DNA of 50,779 nucleotides, taken from Bacteroidaceae bacterium. GTDB lineage: Bacteria > Bacteroidota > Bacteroidia > Bacteroidales > Bacteroidaceae. The translations under genes were made by a program, and so were the position numbers. The stretch is from positions 1 through 50,779 of the forward strand of contig JAEEZS010000038.1 of NCBI GenBank assembly GCA_016291905.1, read 5' to 3'. Below, one piece after another: positions 24,635 through 33,404 of this stretch. Numbering within the stretch: the first letter of the stretch is position 1; every line of letters begins with the position of its first letter. The notes under the pieces were generated by a model. That model saw only the letters and a list, made by a program, of their open reading frames with translations. It was not told where the DNA came from and made no database searches.

Positions 24635-27376
24635 TTAGGGTTTATGATATATCTTTGTGGTCTTTGACGTGCCGTTTCGGAACGTGGTGCGACGGATATA
24701 GAGTCCTCCGTTGGAGGGAGAGGCGACGCGACGTCCGTCAAGTGTGAACCACTCTGAGTGCATCGGCTCATTGTCATTGTCAGCAACAGGGGCTATTCGT
24801 GTAAGAGTGCCATCGCTGATGACCATCCAACCAAAATCCTCCATGGCGCTGCCCGTCACTTTAGGCTCACTGCTGTCAATAGTTCTACGCACGCGTGCGC
24901 TCGTTTCTGATAAGGTGGAATAGCGGGTAATGGCGGCGCGAGTTTCGTTGGCTGTCTGCGGTTCGCCCCAGAACAAGGGGTTGACAAGAGAGTCGCCGAA
25001 CTCGATGGGGCGGGCGGTGATGCCGCCCACAGCTTCAGGGACAAGACCTACGGTGATAATCTTGTCGTCCATCAGCTGCCCCTGTCCTTGCTCAATGGCT
25101 AAATAGAAGACATTTTCGCTGAAGAAGGTCTTCTCCGTGCGGCCATACTCGCGGCAGAGACAGATTTTGAATCCTTCATGAGAGACGTCGAACACCTTCC
25201 ACATAAGAGGATAGGTTTCACGCGAGGTGAGGACATTCACGAAGACAACGGGTGTGGTGCCTTTGTTGAACGGCTGGTTGAAATGGATAAAGGCGGTGTC
25301 GTTGTTCACCTTGCCATAGGCGTTGGTGGCATAGGCGCTGTCCATCTGTTCGGCGGCAATTTGGTTTGCCTCATAGTGGAGACCGCCCATCGTGCCGTTA
25401 CCTCGATTCAGGGAGAGGAAGGCAGCACTCTCCTCACGGCTCATGGTTTGATTTTCTGCCAGCGACCAGGGCAAGAAACGGTATTGGAATCCATCTTTCT
25501 TGATAGTCTGCAAATGGTGGCAGAGTGGGGTGGTGGCGTTATTGGTTGAGATAGGGCCGAGGATGACAGCGGGCAGTTCGTCGTAGGTGATGCCGTAGGA
25601 ACTGAAGCTGTACTCCATATTGGCGGAGGTGAAGTTGCCGAATCGGATGTTTTCATCGCCCTCGCCACGAACAACGGAGACGGAGACTTCGCCAGAGTAG
25701 CGCGCGGCCTTGGCACCGATGGGGTAGGTGCCGACACGGTAGAAATAGGCACCAGAGGCGGTGAGGGTGTCTGTATAAGTGTAGGTGGCGCCGTTGGCGG
25801 AATTCTTGTCCTTGAGGGGTAGGGTCGTGATGCGGACGAAACGGCTGCTTCCTGGGAGCTTGCACTCCACGACTATGCTGTCAGCCATGTCGCCGTTGTT
25901 GTCAACCCATTTCAGAGAGTAGGTATTCTTAGCCTTTGTATAGGTGCCGGCAAGGTCAGAGGGGTTGCTATAAACCACGGTGGGCACCTTTTCGTAGGAG
26001 GCGTTGTAGCCTAGACCCGATTGCATGGAAGCGTAATACTTGCCAAGAGTGGAGAGAGTTCCATCTTTGTAGATTTTCGAGCAGTCGGCCTCGCTGTTCC
26101 AGTAGGCGTAGCGTTCCACACAGGCAAGCGAGTTGAGGTAGTCAAGGATGGGCTTGGTGCCGCTGTAGCACTTCTGTTGGTTGGCAGCGGAGAAGCTGTT
26201 GCGTCCGTCAGGTGCTTCGCCAAAGATACCATTGTTGTTCCAGCTGGCGCCCCACACCCATTCACTAATCCAGATGGGACGTCGACCGTAGTTGTTGTAG
26301 TAGTTCTCGAGGCTCCAGAAACTGCCTGAAGCCCAATAGCAATGGAGGTCGAGGAGGTCGCAACGCCATCCACGAGCGTCAATCTCTTTGATGAACTGTT
26401 GGAGGTGGTTCCAACTGCCGTCGTGTGATGTTTCAGAGCAGAGGCGTAGACCCGTGCGCATGAGATTCTGCCAGTTGTTCAACACGGTCTCGACGCTCTG
26501 GGGATGGTCATCGGCCGAGTTTCCCGGCTCGTTGTTGGTTTTCATGTGGCAGGAGTAGGTGACACTGCCGCACGAGGAGGGCGAAGGCCAGTCCTCGTAA
26601 ATGTGGTTGGGCACACATTCTGTGTCAGGCAGGCGGTTTTCACCCGTTGACCAAGTGTAGCACCACGATGTGTTGAGTGCCTCGTTGGCTGAAGCACGGG
26701 TGTCGCTGGCGAGACCTTTTTTCTGGGCGTTCTGCCACTGGAAGACGCGATACGACGAGATGCGACTATCCATGTTGGCTGGCATTGTGGCGATTTCGAG
26801 GTCTTCTTGGTCGGCTATGAAGCAGCGACTGTAGCCCCAACCGCCTGTGCCGAGGGCGAAGGTGACCATGTAGCCACGCTTGAGACGGAAACTGCGTATG
26901 CGGTTGTTGAGCTTGGCAGCAGTAAGAGTGTTCATGAAACCACCTGAATTCTCCAAGCCAAAGTCATTGACGGCCTCGCCCTCGAAGTTGGGCTCGGAAT
27001 AAACGGTCAGTGGCTTAATATCTTTCGGATAGGGGAAGACGATGGCGCCTTGAGCGTACATTTTCACCTGACAGTTCGTGCCGTCCTTGGCTGGCTCGCC
27101 GTTAATGAAGACGTGGCTGAGGTGGTTCTTAATGACAAGGCTTGGTTTTATGTTACGGAAGATGAGAACGGCGTGCTCCGTGCTGACGATGTTGACGCTA
27201 CCGTTAGCATCAAAGGGTGCTTCGGCATCAGTGATGATGTAGTCCACATCAGTCATCAGTGCCACCTCGTCACTCACCTTCGTCACGGTGGTCTTGCTGT
27301 TCAACGCTTCTGCCGTCAAGGGCGTCAACACCAGCAGAAGGCCAACGAGAAGCAGTAGCAGTAGCCTGCGAGTCAT
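24635..27376 (-). CDS. GH128-like secreted glycoside hydrolase (probable beta-1,3-glucanase)
   Basis: 913 residues from the ATG at 27376, which begins a clear signal peptide (MTRRLLLLLLVGLLLVL). An in-frame ATG at 27400 is a possible alternative. After an N-terminal beta-domain (about 25-215), the catalytic part starts with NTSWCYTWSTGE (235-246), like the GH128/Asl1-type opening. It has MKTNNEP (Glu283, candidate acid/base) and IWISEWVWG (Glu372, candidate nucleophile), as in clan GH-A. Fibronectin-like and other beta-domains follow. The tail (WFTLDGRRVASPSNGGLYIR) resembles a type IX-style C-terminal sorting signal. Known GH128 enzymes act on beta-1,3-glucans. The match is by motif, so the precise substrate is uncertain. 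Confidence 0.75.
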   Translation of the reverse strand: MTRRLLLLLLVGLLLVLTPLTAEALNSKTTVTKVSDEVALMTDVDYIITDAEAPFDANGSVNIVSTEHAVLIFRNIKPSLVIKNHLSHVFINGEPAKDGTNCQVKMYAQGAIVFPYPKDIKPLTVYSEPNFEGEAVNDFGLENSGGFMNTLTAAKLNNRIRSFRLKRGYMVTFALGTGGWGYSRCFIADQEDLEIATMPANMDSRISSYRVFQWQNAQKKGLASDTRASANEALNTSWCYTWSTGENRLPDTECVPNHIYEDWPSPSSCGSVTYSCHMKTNNEPGNSADDHPQSVETVLNNWQNLMRTGLRLCSETSHDGSWNHLQQFIKEIDARGWRCDLLDLHCYWASGSFWSLENYYNNYGRRPIWISEWVWGASWNNNGIFGEAPDGRNSFSAANQQKCYSGTKPILDYLNSLACVERYAYWNSEADCSKIYKDGTLSTLGKYYASMQSGLGYNASYEKVPTVVYSNPSDLAGTYTKAKNTYSLKWVDNNGDMADSIVVECKLPGSSRFVRITTLPLKDKNSANGATYTYTDTLTASGAYFYRVGTYPIGAKAARYSGEVSVSVVRGEGDENIRFGNFTSANMEYSFSSYGITYDELPAVILGPISTNNATTPLCHHLQTIKKDGFQYRFLPWSLAENQTMSREESAAFLSLNRGNGTMGGLHYEANQIAAEQMDSAYATNAYGKVNNDTAFIHFNQPFNKGTTPVVFVNVLTSRETYPLMWKVFDVSHEGFKICLCREYGRTEKTFFSENVFYLAIEQGQGQLMDDKIITVGLVPEAVGGITARPIEFGDSLVNPLFWGEPQTANETRAAITRYSTLSETSARVRRTIDSSEPKVTGSAMEDFGWMVISDGTLTRIAPVADNDNEPMHSEWFTLDGRRVASPSNGGLYIRRTTFRNGTSKTTKIYHKP

Positions 27377-27417
27377 ATTTAGTGTGTACTTTTCGTGCAT
27401 AATAACATTTAATTGGG

Positions 27418-27449
27418 CAAAGATAAGGCTCTTTTCCGAGGTTTCCAAA
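27418..27449 (-). promoter_or_regulatory. Promoter for the GH128-like gene
   Basis: The minus strand has TTTG (27446-27449), 20 bases, TATCTTTG (27418-27425), an exact consensus. Transcription should begin near 27411. Confidence 0.8.
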
Positions 27450-27481
27450 TTTTTTCTGAGAAATACGTTTAAAAAGTCAAA

Positions 27482-27494
27482 TTCCAAGTTGGAA
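27482..27494. promoter_or_regulatory. Candidate operator in the divergent GH128/GH2 promoter region
   Basis: The perfect palindrome TTCCAAGTTGGAA lies between the two back-to-back -33 boxes and touches the GH2 -33 region. It is a plausible binding site for a dimeric regulator of both genes. No regulator gene is nearby. Confidence 0.35.
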
Positions 27495-27495
27495 A

Positions 27496-27526
27496 TTTGG
27501 AAATAGATTTTTTATGCGTATATTTG
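27496..27526 (+). promoter_or_regulatory. Promoter for the GH2 gene
   Basis: TTTG (27496-27499), 19 bases, TATATTTG (27519-27526), a full match to the Bacteroidetes consensus. The inferred leader is about 33 bases. Confidence 0.8.
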
Positions 27527-27565
27527 CACGGCAAAATGTAAACCACTTTAAAAATCACTTTATTT

Positions 27566-30500
27566 ATGAAAAAAATCCTTCTTTTTGCGGGTCTCTCCCT
27601 CGTGGGTGTGCTGGCTTTTGCTCAGCCCAAATGGATGAACCCCAACGTGAATCAGGAAAATCGTGCGCCCAGTCGCTCCACCTTCTTTGCCTACGAAACG
27701 ACCGACCTCGCTTTGCAGGCCGCCCGTCCCTACGAGGTGGCCAAGGACGACACATGGGGAAAGCAAGCTTCAGCCCGCTATCTCTCCATTGAGGGCAAGT
27801 GGAAGTTCAACTTCGCCGTTGACCACGATAAAGCGCCCAAGGGCTTCGAGGCTGTCGATTTCGACGATAGTCGTTGGGACCGTTTCCCTGTGCCAGGACT
27901 CTTCGAAATGCTGGGCTATGGCGACCGTATCTACAAAAACGCCGGCTACCCTTTTAGCAACCAGTTCACGCCCAATCCGCCTTACATTGAGGAGCGCAAC
28001 AACTATACGGGCTCTTATCGCCGCACGTTCCGTATCCCTGCCGACTGGAAGGACATGGACGTCTATATGCACATCGGCTCAGCCACAAGCAACCTCTCTG
28101 TGTGGGTTAACGGCCAGTACGTGGGTTATAGCGAGGACAGCAAGGTGGCTGCCGAGTTCGACATCACACGCTACCTGAAGGCAGGCGAGGAGAATCTCAT
28201 CGCCATGCAGGTGATGCGCTGGTGCGACGGCTCGTATGTCGAGGATCAGGACTTCTGGCGTTTCACGGGTATCGCCCGCGAGTGTTACCTTTATGCCCGT
28301 CCGAAGGCGCACGTCACAGACCTTTTCATTACCCCCGATCTTGACAAAAGCTACAAGAACGGCGTGCTGAACATCGTGGCTTCGACTAAAGGCGCTGAGG
28401 GTAAGACGCTGCGTTTCACGCTTCGCGATGCCAATGGTAAGCAGGTGGCCACCCAGACGGTAGGAGCTGTCGAAACGGCAACTGTACAACTGAAGGCTGC
28501 GGGCTGCCAGAAATGGACCGTTGAAACACCGTATCTCTATACGCTTGTTACAGAGTTGCTTGACGGAGGGACCGTCGTCGAAGCTATTCCGCAGCGAGTG
28601 GGCTTCCGCAAGGTGGAAATCAAGAACGCCCAGCTGTTGGTGAACGGCCAGACGGTGCTCTTCAAGGGTGCCGACCGCCACGAGCTCGACCCCGATGGCG
28701 GCTATGTCGTCCCCGTCAGCCGTATGGTGCAGGATATTCAGATAATGAAAGACCTCAACGTCAATGCTGTCCGTACTTGCCACTATCCTGACGATCCCCG
28801 TTGGTATGACCTCTGCGACGAGTACGGCATCTACTTGGTGGCTGAAGCCAACATTGAGAGCCACGGCATGGGCTACGGTCCAGCGACGTTAGCCAAGAAC
28901 GACGCCTTCGCCCTTTCGCACATGGAGCGCAATGAACGCAACGTGCTCAATTTCAAGAATCATCCCTCCATCATCTTCTGGAGCATGGGCAACGAGGCAG
29001 GCATGGGCCCCAACTTCATTGCTGCTTACAAGTGGATAAAGGAGTACGACCCTAGCCGCCCAGTGCAGTACGAACGTGGTCTCTATGAGTACGAAGCCGA
29101 ATATACTGACATCCGCTGTCCGATGTACGCAGGCTATGAGGAGGTGGAACGTCGCGGTCAGAATCCCGATAAACCCTTCATCCAGTGTGAGTATGCCCAT
29201 GCTATGGGTAACAGCGTGGGTGGCATGAAGGAGTATTGGGACCTCTATCGCAAATACCCCTCGCTTCAGGGCGGTTTCATCTGGGATTTTGTCGACCAGG
29301 CTGTACGCGACAAGAGCCCCATTACAGGCAAGGAAATCTTCACCTATGGAGGTGACTACGGACGCTATCCGGCTACGGACAACAACTTCAACTGCAACGG
29401 CTTTATTGCTCCTGACAGGCGTTATAACCCTTCGGCTTATGAGGTGAAGTACTGCTATCAGAACATTCACGCTACGGCCAAGAACCTTGCTAAAGGCCAG
29501 GTGGAGGTGTATAATGAAAACTTCTTCACAGACCTGAGCAATTACTATATGGCGTGGACAGTACTTGCCAACGGCGAGGCTGTTGCCGAGGGCACGGTTG
29601 ACAAACTGGCGGTGCCTGCACAAGGTAAAAAGGTCATCAGCCTGCAGGGCTTCAAGGCACCCGTTAACGATGGCAAGGAGTATTTGCTGACGGTGGAGTT
29701 CCGTTTGAAGGAGGCGCAACCGCTGATGGAGAAAGACCAGCTGGTAGCTCACGAGCAGTTTGCTTTGACGGACTATGCCTATCCCACCGTGGAGGGTATC
29801 TTGGCTGAGGCACAGGGTGCTGTGGGCGATGTCGTAGAGGACAACTCCTGCCTGATAGTGAACGCTGGCGGACTGACGGTGACGTGGAACCGTAGGACAG
29901 GTTTCGTCGATTATATTGATGTCGATGGTAAGCCCATGTTGGAAGAGGGCTACAGCCTGATGCCCAACTTCTGGCGCGCGCCGACGGACAACGACTTTGG
30001 CGCCAACCTGCAGACGCGCTTCCGTGTGTGGGAGAATCCAGGGTTACGTCTGAAACGTGGCTCGTTCAAAGGGGAGCAGCAAGGCAACAGTTACGTCGTC
30101 ACAGCCGACTACGAACTGCGTATGCTGGAAGCCGTGCTCCATTTGAAGTATGTCGTTACGCCTGACGGACAGCTTGTTGTTAGTCAGAATCTGGAGGCCA
30201 ACGTGAAGTTCGAGCAGGAGCCGATGCCGCAAATGGCGCAGGGTGACCGTCGTGGACGTCGTCCGCAGGAGGTCGTTGAGCCGCTGAAGGAGAAGCCCTG
30301 CCTATTCCGCTTTGGTATGCAGCTGGTGATGCCCAAGGAGTATGTCAGCGTCGATTATTATGGCAAGGGCCCAGGCGAGTGCTATGCCGACCGCGAGAGC
30401 GACCAGATGGTGGCCCACTACAAGCAGACGGTGGCTGAGCAATTCTTCCCCTATATCCGTCCGCAGGAGAACGGCAACCACACGGGCATCCGCTATTGGA

Positions 30501-30778
30501 AGGTGCTGAACGGCGCAGGAAAGGGTCTGGAGTTCTATGGCACGGAGGCGCTGAATGCTACGGCACTCAACTACCTGCAGAGCGACTTGGACGACGGCGT
30601 CAACAAGGCACAGCGCCACAGCGGCGACCTTATGGAGCGTCCGTTCACCGTAGTGAGCATCGACAAATGTCAGTTTGGTCTGGGCTGCGTGAACAGCTGG
30701 GGCGCTTGGCCGAGGGCTGAGTATCAGCTACCTTACGGCGATTACGCTTATACCTACGTCATCAAGCCCATTCGTTGA
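27566..30778 (+). CDS. GH2-family beta-galactosidase-like enzyme, secreted
   Basis: 1070 residues with signal peptide MKKILLFAGLSLVGVLAFAQ. The layout is that of LacZ-type GH2 enzymes: a jelly-roll sugar-binding domain (about 45-245, with WKDMDVYMHIGSATSNLSVW and WRFTGIAREC), an Ig-like domain (about 250-350), and a TIM barrel. The acid/base is Glu477 (FWSMGNEAGM) and the nucleophile is Glu542 (IQCEYAHAMGNS). C-terminal beta-domains follow and include the Bgal-small-type region (NFWRAPTDNDFG onward). A charged Gln/Arg-rich insert sits near residues 895-910. The enzyme likely hydrolyses terminal beta-galactose in the periplasm, for example from galactan or hemicellulose side chains. It is a single-gene transcript with its own promoter and terminator. 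Confidence 0.95.
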   Translation: MKKILLFAGLSLVGVLAFAQPKWMNPNVNQENRAPSRSTFFAYETTDLALQAARPYEVAKDDTWGKQASARYLSIEGKWKFNFAVDHDKAPKGFEAVDFDDSRWDRFPVPGLFEMLGYGDRIYKNAGYPFSNQFTPNPPYIEERNNYTGSYRRTFRIPADWKDMDVYMHIGSATSNLSVWVNGQYVGYSEDSKVAAEFDITRYLKAGEENLIAMQVMRWCDGSYVEDQDFWRFTGIARECYLYARPKAHVTDLFITPDLDKSYKNGVLNIVASTKGAEGKTLRFTLRDANGKQVATQTVGAVETATVQLKAAGCQKWTVETPYLYTLVTELLDGGTVVEAIPQRVGFRKVEIKNAQLLVNGQTVLFKGADRHELDPDGGYVVPVSRMVQDIQIMKDLNVNAVRTCHYPDDPRWYDLCDEYGIYLVAEANIESHGMGYGPATLAKNDAFALSHMERNERNVLNFKNHPSIIFWSMGNEAGMGPNFIAAYKWIKEYDPSRPVQYERGLYEYEAEYTDIRCPMYAGYEEVERRGQNPDKPFIQCEYAHAMGNSVGGMKEYWDLYRKYPSLQGGFIWDFVDQAVRDKSPITGKEIFTYGGDYGRYPATDNNFNCNGFIAPDRRYNPSAYEVKYCYQNIHATAKNLAKGQVEVYNENFFTDLSNYYMAWTVLANGEAVAEGTVDKLAVPAQGKKVISLQGFKAPVNDGKEYLLTVEFRLKEAQPLMEKDQLVAHEQFALTDYAYPTVEGILAEAQGAVGDVVEDNSCLIVNAGGLTVTWNRRTGFVDYIDVDGKPMLEEGYSLMPNFWRAPTDNDFGANLQTRFRVWENPGLRLKRGSFKGEQQGNSYVVTADYELRMLEAVLHLKYVVTPDGQLVVSQNLEANVKFEQEPMPQMAQGDRRGRRPQEVVEPLKEKPCLFRFGMQLVMPKEYVSVDYYGKGPGECYADRESDQMVAHYKQTVAEQFFPYIRPQENGNHTGIRYWKVLNGAGKGLEFYGTEALNATALNYLQSDLDDGVNKAQRHSGDLMERPFTVVSIDKCQFGLGCVNSWGAWPRAEYQLPYGDYAYTYVIKPIR

Positions 30779-30799
30779 GGAAACGGAGCGATAAACGAG

Positions 30800-30834
30800 G
30801 GAGGGGGTGCGCCATGCACCCCCTCCTTTTTTTT
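30800..30834 (+). terminator. Rho-independent terminator after the GH2 gene
   Basis: A perfect 11-bp stem GGAGGGGGTGC / GCACCCCCTCC with loop GCCAT, followed by eight T, begins 21 bases after the stop codon. Confidence 0.92.
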
Positions 30835-30891
30835 AGCTCAGCTAGTCCTGTTGTTTCTGGCTTTTCTGATAGGGCTGGTAAAACGTGCTTC

Positions 30892-33390
30892 TTATTTCAC
30901 CTCCCACTCGAAGAGGCCGGCGGCATGGCGGTCTGGGAGCTGGACTTCGAGCTTCAGCTTCTTGGTGGTGACTGGGACGAAGGTGACGCGGTTGGCTACG
31001 TCCTTCTTCGTGCCGTAGGCGCTTTTGGCTTGCACAGGCTGGAAATTGCCGTTGGCGTCCTCGTAATAGAGTTTCCAGCTCTTGGGCACGCGGCAGCCGC
31101 CCCAGGGACCGTCGTCGAACCACCAGATGGTGCTTTCGCTCACCTTCCCCGCCTTGGGGAACTCATAGCAAATCCACTCTGTGGTACCCTCCTTAGGCCA
31201 CCAGTGGAAATAAGGGATGGAGTGGTCGTTGCTGTCTTTGGGCAGCAGGTGGTCGTTGATGGCGCTGTAGTTGGCGCGATGGCTGCCTGTGACTTTGCTG
31301 GTGGAGGCATAAGTATCGGGCCAAGTGGGTTTCGCGGCATCGTCCTGCGTAGCCAGCCACACCTCCATGTTACCCCGTCCGCGATGTGCCCAGGCGTAGT
31401 AGGGGATGAGGTTGAGGGCAACGTTGCGGCGCGTGATGTTCATCTTGTCGTCGTAGCTGAGCGCTTCGGCATCCATGCTGAGGCGCACGATGGGGTAAAT
31501 CTGTTCTTTTACCTCGTCGCCTTGGTTGGCAGGCGTAGTCTTGATGGTGATGGTGCTCTCTTCGGCCTTACGTCTGGCGTCAGGGCTGATGACGGTGGAG
31601 AGGACGTTGAAATCGTTGTCGGGCCATTCGGCACAATAGACCAACGGGCCGCGCTGGATGGCTATCTTGCCTCGGTCGGCCTCTACGTGCTCGTTGGCGC
31701 GAATGAGGCGTGTGTCCATGTTGAACTGAACCTTGAACTCGTCGCCCTTCTTCCAGTCGCCTAGGATGGTGATATAGCCGTCGTCAGTGACGTAGGAGGG
31801 GCTGTTCAGTCGGTCGATAAGTGTGCCGTTGACGTAAAGACGCTCAAGATACTCCTGTTTGTTGGTGAACGTATAGAGGTCGCTGGGGACGGCATTGCCG
31901 CGTGCCCAGCCCGGATAGCGCACCTTCAGGTTAAAGGCGCCTGCCTTGTTCTTCTTTACACGGAGGGTGATGGTTCCGTCCCAGGGGTAGTTGGTCTCCT
32001 GCTCCAGCACGACGTCTTTTCCGCCCACCTTGAGGGCGACGGTGCTGGTGTTGAAGAGGTTGACATAGACGTTGTCGTCCTTGACAGCATACATGTAGCC
32101 AGGCAGCGAGGGGATGAAGCGGCAAGCGTTGCTGGGGCAGCAGGCACAGCCGAACCACGACTGGCGCTGATGTTGGCCCATGCTCTCCAGTGGGTTGGGG
32201 TAGAAGAAGCCGCCTCCGTCGAGGCTGATGCCGCTGATGACGGCGTTGTAGAGGCTGCGCTCGAGGACGTCGTAGTACTTGCTCTCGCCGTGCAGCAGGA
32301 AGAGGCGGTAGTTGACGTAGACGTTGGCAATGGCGGCACACGTCTCGCAGTAGGCGCTCATGTTGGGCAGGATGTAGTCGCCCTCGAAAGCCTCGCCGTT
32401 GTTGGTGCTGCCCACGCCGCCTGTGACATAGAGTTTTTTGCTGACAATGTTGTCCCAGATGGCGTCGATGGCGTGGACGTAGCTCTCGTCGCCCGTGAGG
32501 GCAGCCACATCGGCCATGCCGGCATACATATAGCCTGCGCGCACGGCGTGTCCCCACGCCTCCGTCTGCTCCACGACGGGCTTGTCGGCCTGGCTGTACT
32601 GGTCACGCCGCTCAGTCTTGCCGCGCATGTCGAGGAAGAACTTGGCCTCGTCGAGGTACTTCTTCTCGCCTGTCACGAGGTAGAGTTTGGCAAGGGCCAT
32701 CTCGGCAATCTGATGACCTGGCACGCGTACCTTCTGCCCTTCGCCTGGGCCGATTTCGCGGCAGACGCAGTCGGCATAGCGGATGGCGATGTCGAGGAAG
32801 TTACGCTTCCCTGTGGCCTGATAGTGGGCGATGGCGCCCTCCACCATGTGGCCCAGGTTGTAGAACTCGTGGCTGAGTTCCTCGACCTTCTCCCAGCGCT
32901 CGCTGCCTGCCCATTCGTGGGGATGCTCAGGGTTCTGCGTACGAGCCGTATAGAGGTAGCCGTCGGGCTCCTGCGCCGAGGCCATGATGGCGATGACGCT
33001 GTCGATATAGGCTTTCAGCTTGGCATCAGGGTAGGTCTGCAGGAGGTACGAGGCGCCCTCGATGGTCTTATAGACATCGGTGTCGTCGAACGAGTAGCCG
33101 CCCACCTTGAAGCCGAGGTTAGTGTCGCTGGCCATCTGACGGGCAGCGTTCTCGAAGTTCTTGTAGCGGCCTTCCGATTCGCACTTGCTGAAGGCTAAGG
33201 GGATGGTGACCTCGCGCGAGGCTTGCAGGCGCTGGCCCCAGAAGGTTTCAGGAGCCACCTTGACGGAGGTGAAGGGAACAGGGGTGATGGGGTAGCCGTT
33301 GACGGCATTGCCGAAGGTGCCCGCCTTGTTGTTGGCGCAGCTGGCAAGGAGCATCATCGCCAGCAGCAAAGGGATGAGGTTTTTTTTCAT
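30892..33390 (-). CDS. GH127-family beta-L-arabinofuranosidase-like lipoprotein
   Basis: 832 residues. The signal peptide ends LLASC (Cys 18), so it is a lipoprotein. The (alpha/alpha)6 catalytic domain carries the GH127 metal and nucleophile residues: Glu349 and Cys351 in YCETCAA, and Cys417-Cys418 in WFGCACCPSN. In characterised GH127 enzymes such a Cys pair binds zinc and one Cys is the nucleophile. A beta-sandwich domain follows. The C-terminal ~130 residues (YEFPKAGKVSESTIWWFDDG) resemble a discoidin or CBM32-type module. The enzyme should release beta-L-arabinofuranose from arabinan-decorated plant or glycoprotein chains. It begins 14 bases after GH97, so it shares that transcript. Confidence 0.93.
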   Translation of the reverse strand: MKKNLIPLLLAMMLLASCANNKAGTFGNAVNGYPITPVPFTSVKVAPETFWGQRLQASREVTIPLAFSKCESEGRYKNFENAARQMASDTNLGFKVGGYSFDDTDVYKTIEGASYLLQTYPDAKLKAYIDSVIAIMASAQEPDGYLYTARTQNPEHPHEWAGSERWEKVEELSHEFYNLGHMVEGAIAHYQATGKRNFLDIAIRYADCVCREIGPGEGQKVRVPGHQIAEMALAKLYLVTGEKKYLDEAKFFLDMRGKTERRDQYSQADKPVVEQTEAWGHAVRAGYMYAGMADVAALTGDESYVHAIDAIWDNIVSKKLYVTGGVGSTNNGEAFEGDYILPNMSAYCETCAAIANVYVNYRLFLLHGESKYYDVLERSLYNAVISGISLDGGGFFYPNPLESMGQHQRQSWFGCACCPSNACRFIPSLPGYMYAVKDDNVYVNLFNTSTVALKVGGKDVVLEQETNYPWDGTITLRVKKNKAGAFNLKVRYPGWARGNAVPSDLYTFTNKQEYLERLYVNGTLIDRLNSPSYVTDDGYITILGDWKKGDEFKVQFNMDTRLIRANEHVEADRGKIAIQRGPLVYCAEWPDNDFNVLSTVISPDARRKAEESTITIKTTPANQGDEVKEQIYPIVRLSMDAEALSYDDKMNITRRNVALNLIPYYAWAHRGRGNMEVWLATQDDAAKPTWPDTYASTSKVTGSHRANYSAINDHLLPKDSNDHSIPYFHWWPKEGTTEWICYEFPKAGKVSESTIWWFDDGPWGGCRVPKSWKLYYEDANGNFQPVQAKSAYGTKKDVANRVTFVPVTTKKLKLEVQLPDRHAAGLFEWEVK

Positions 33391-33404
33391 AGGGGTATGC
33401 TGTT

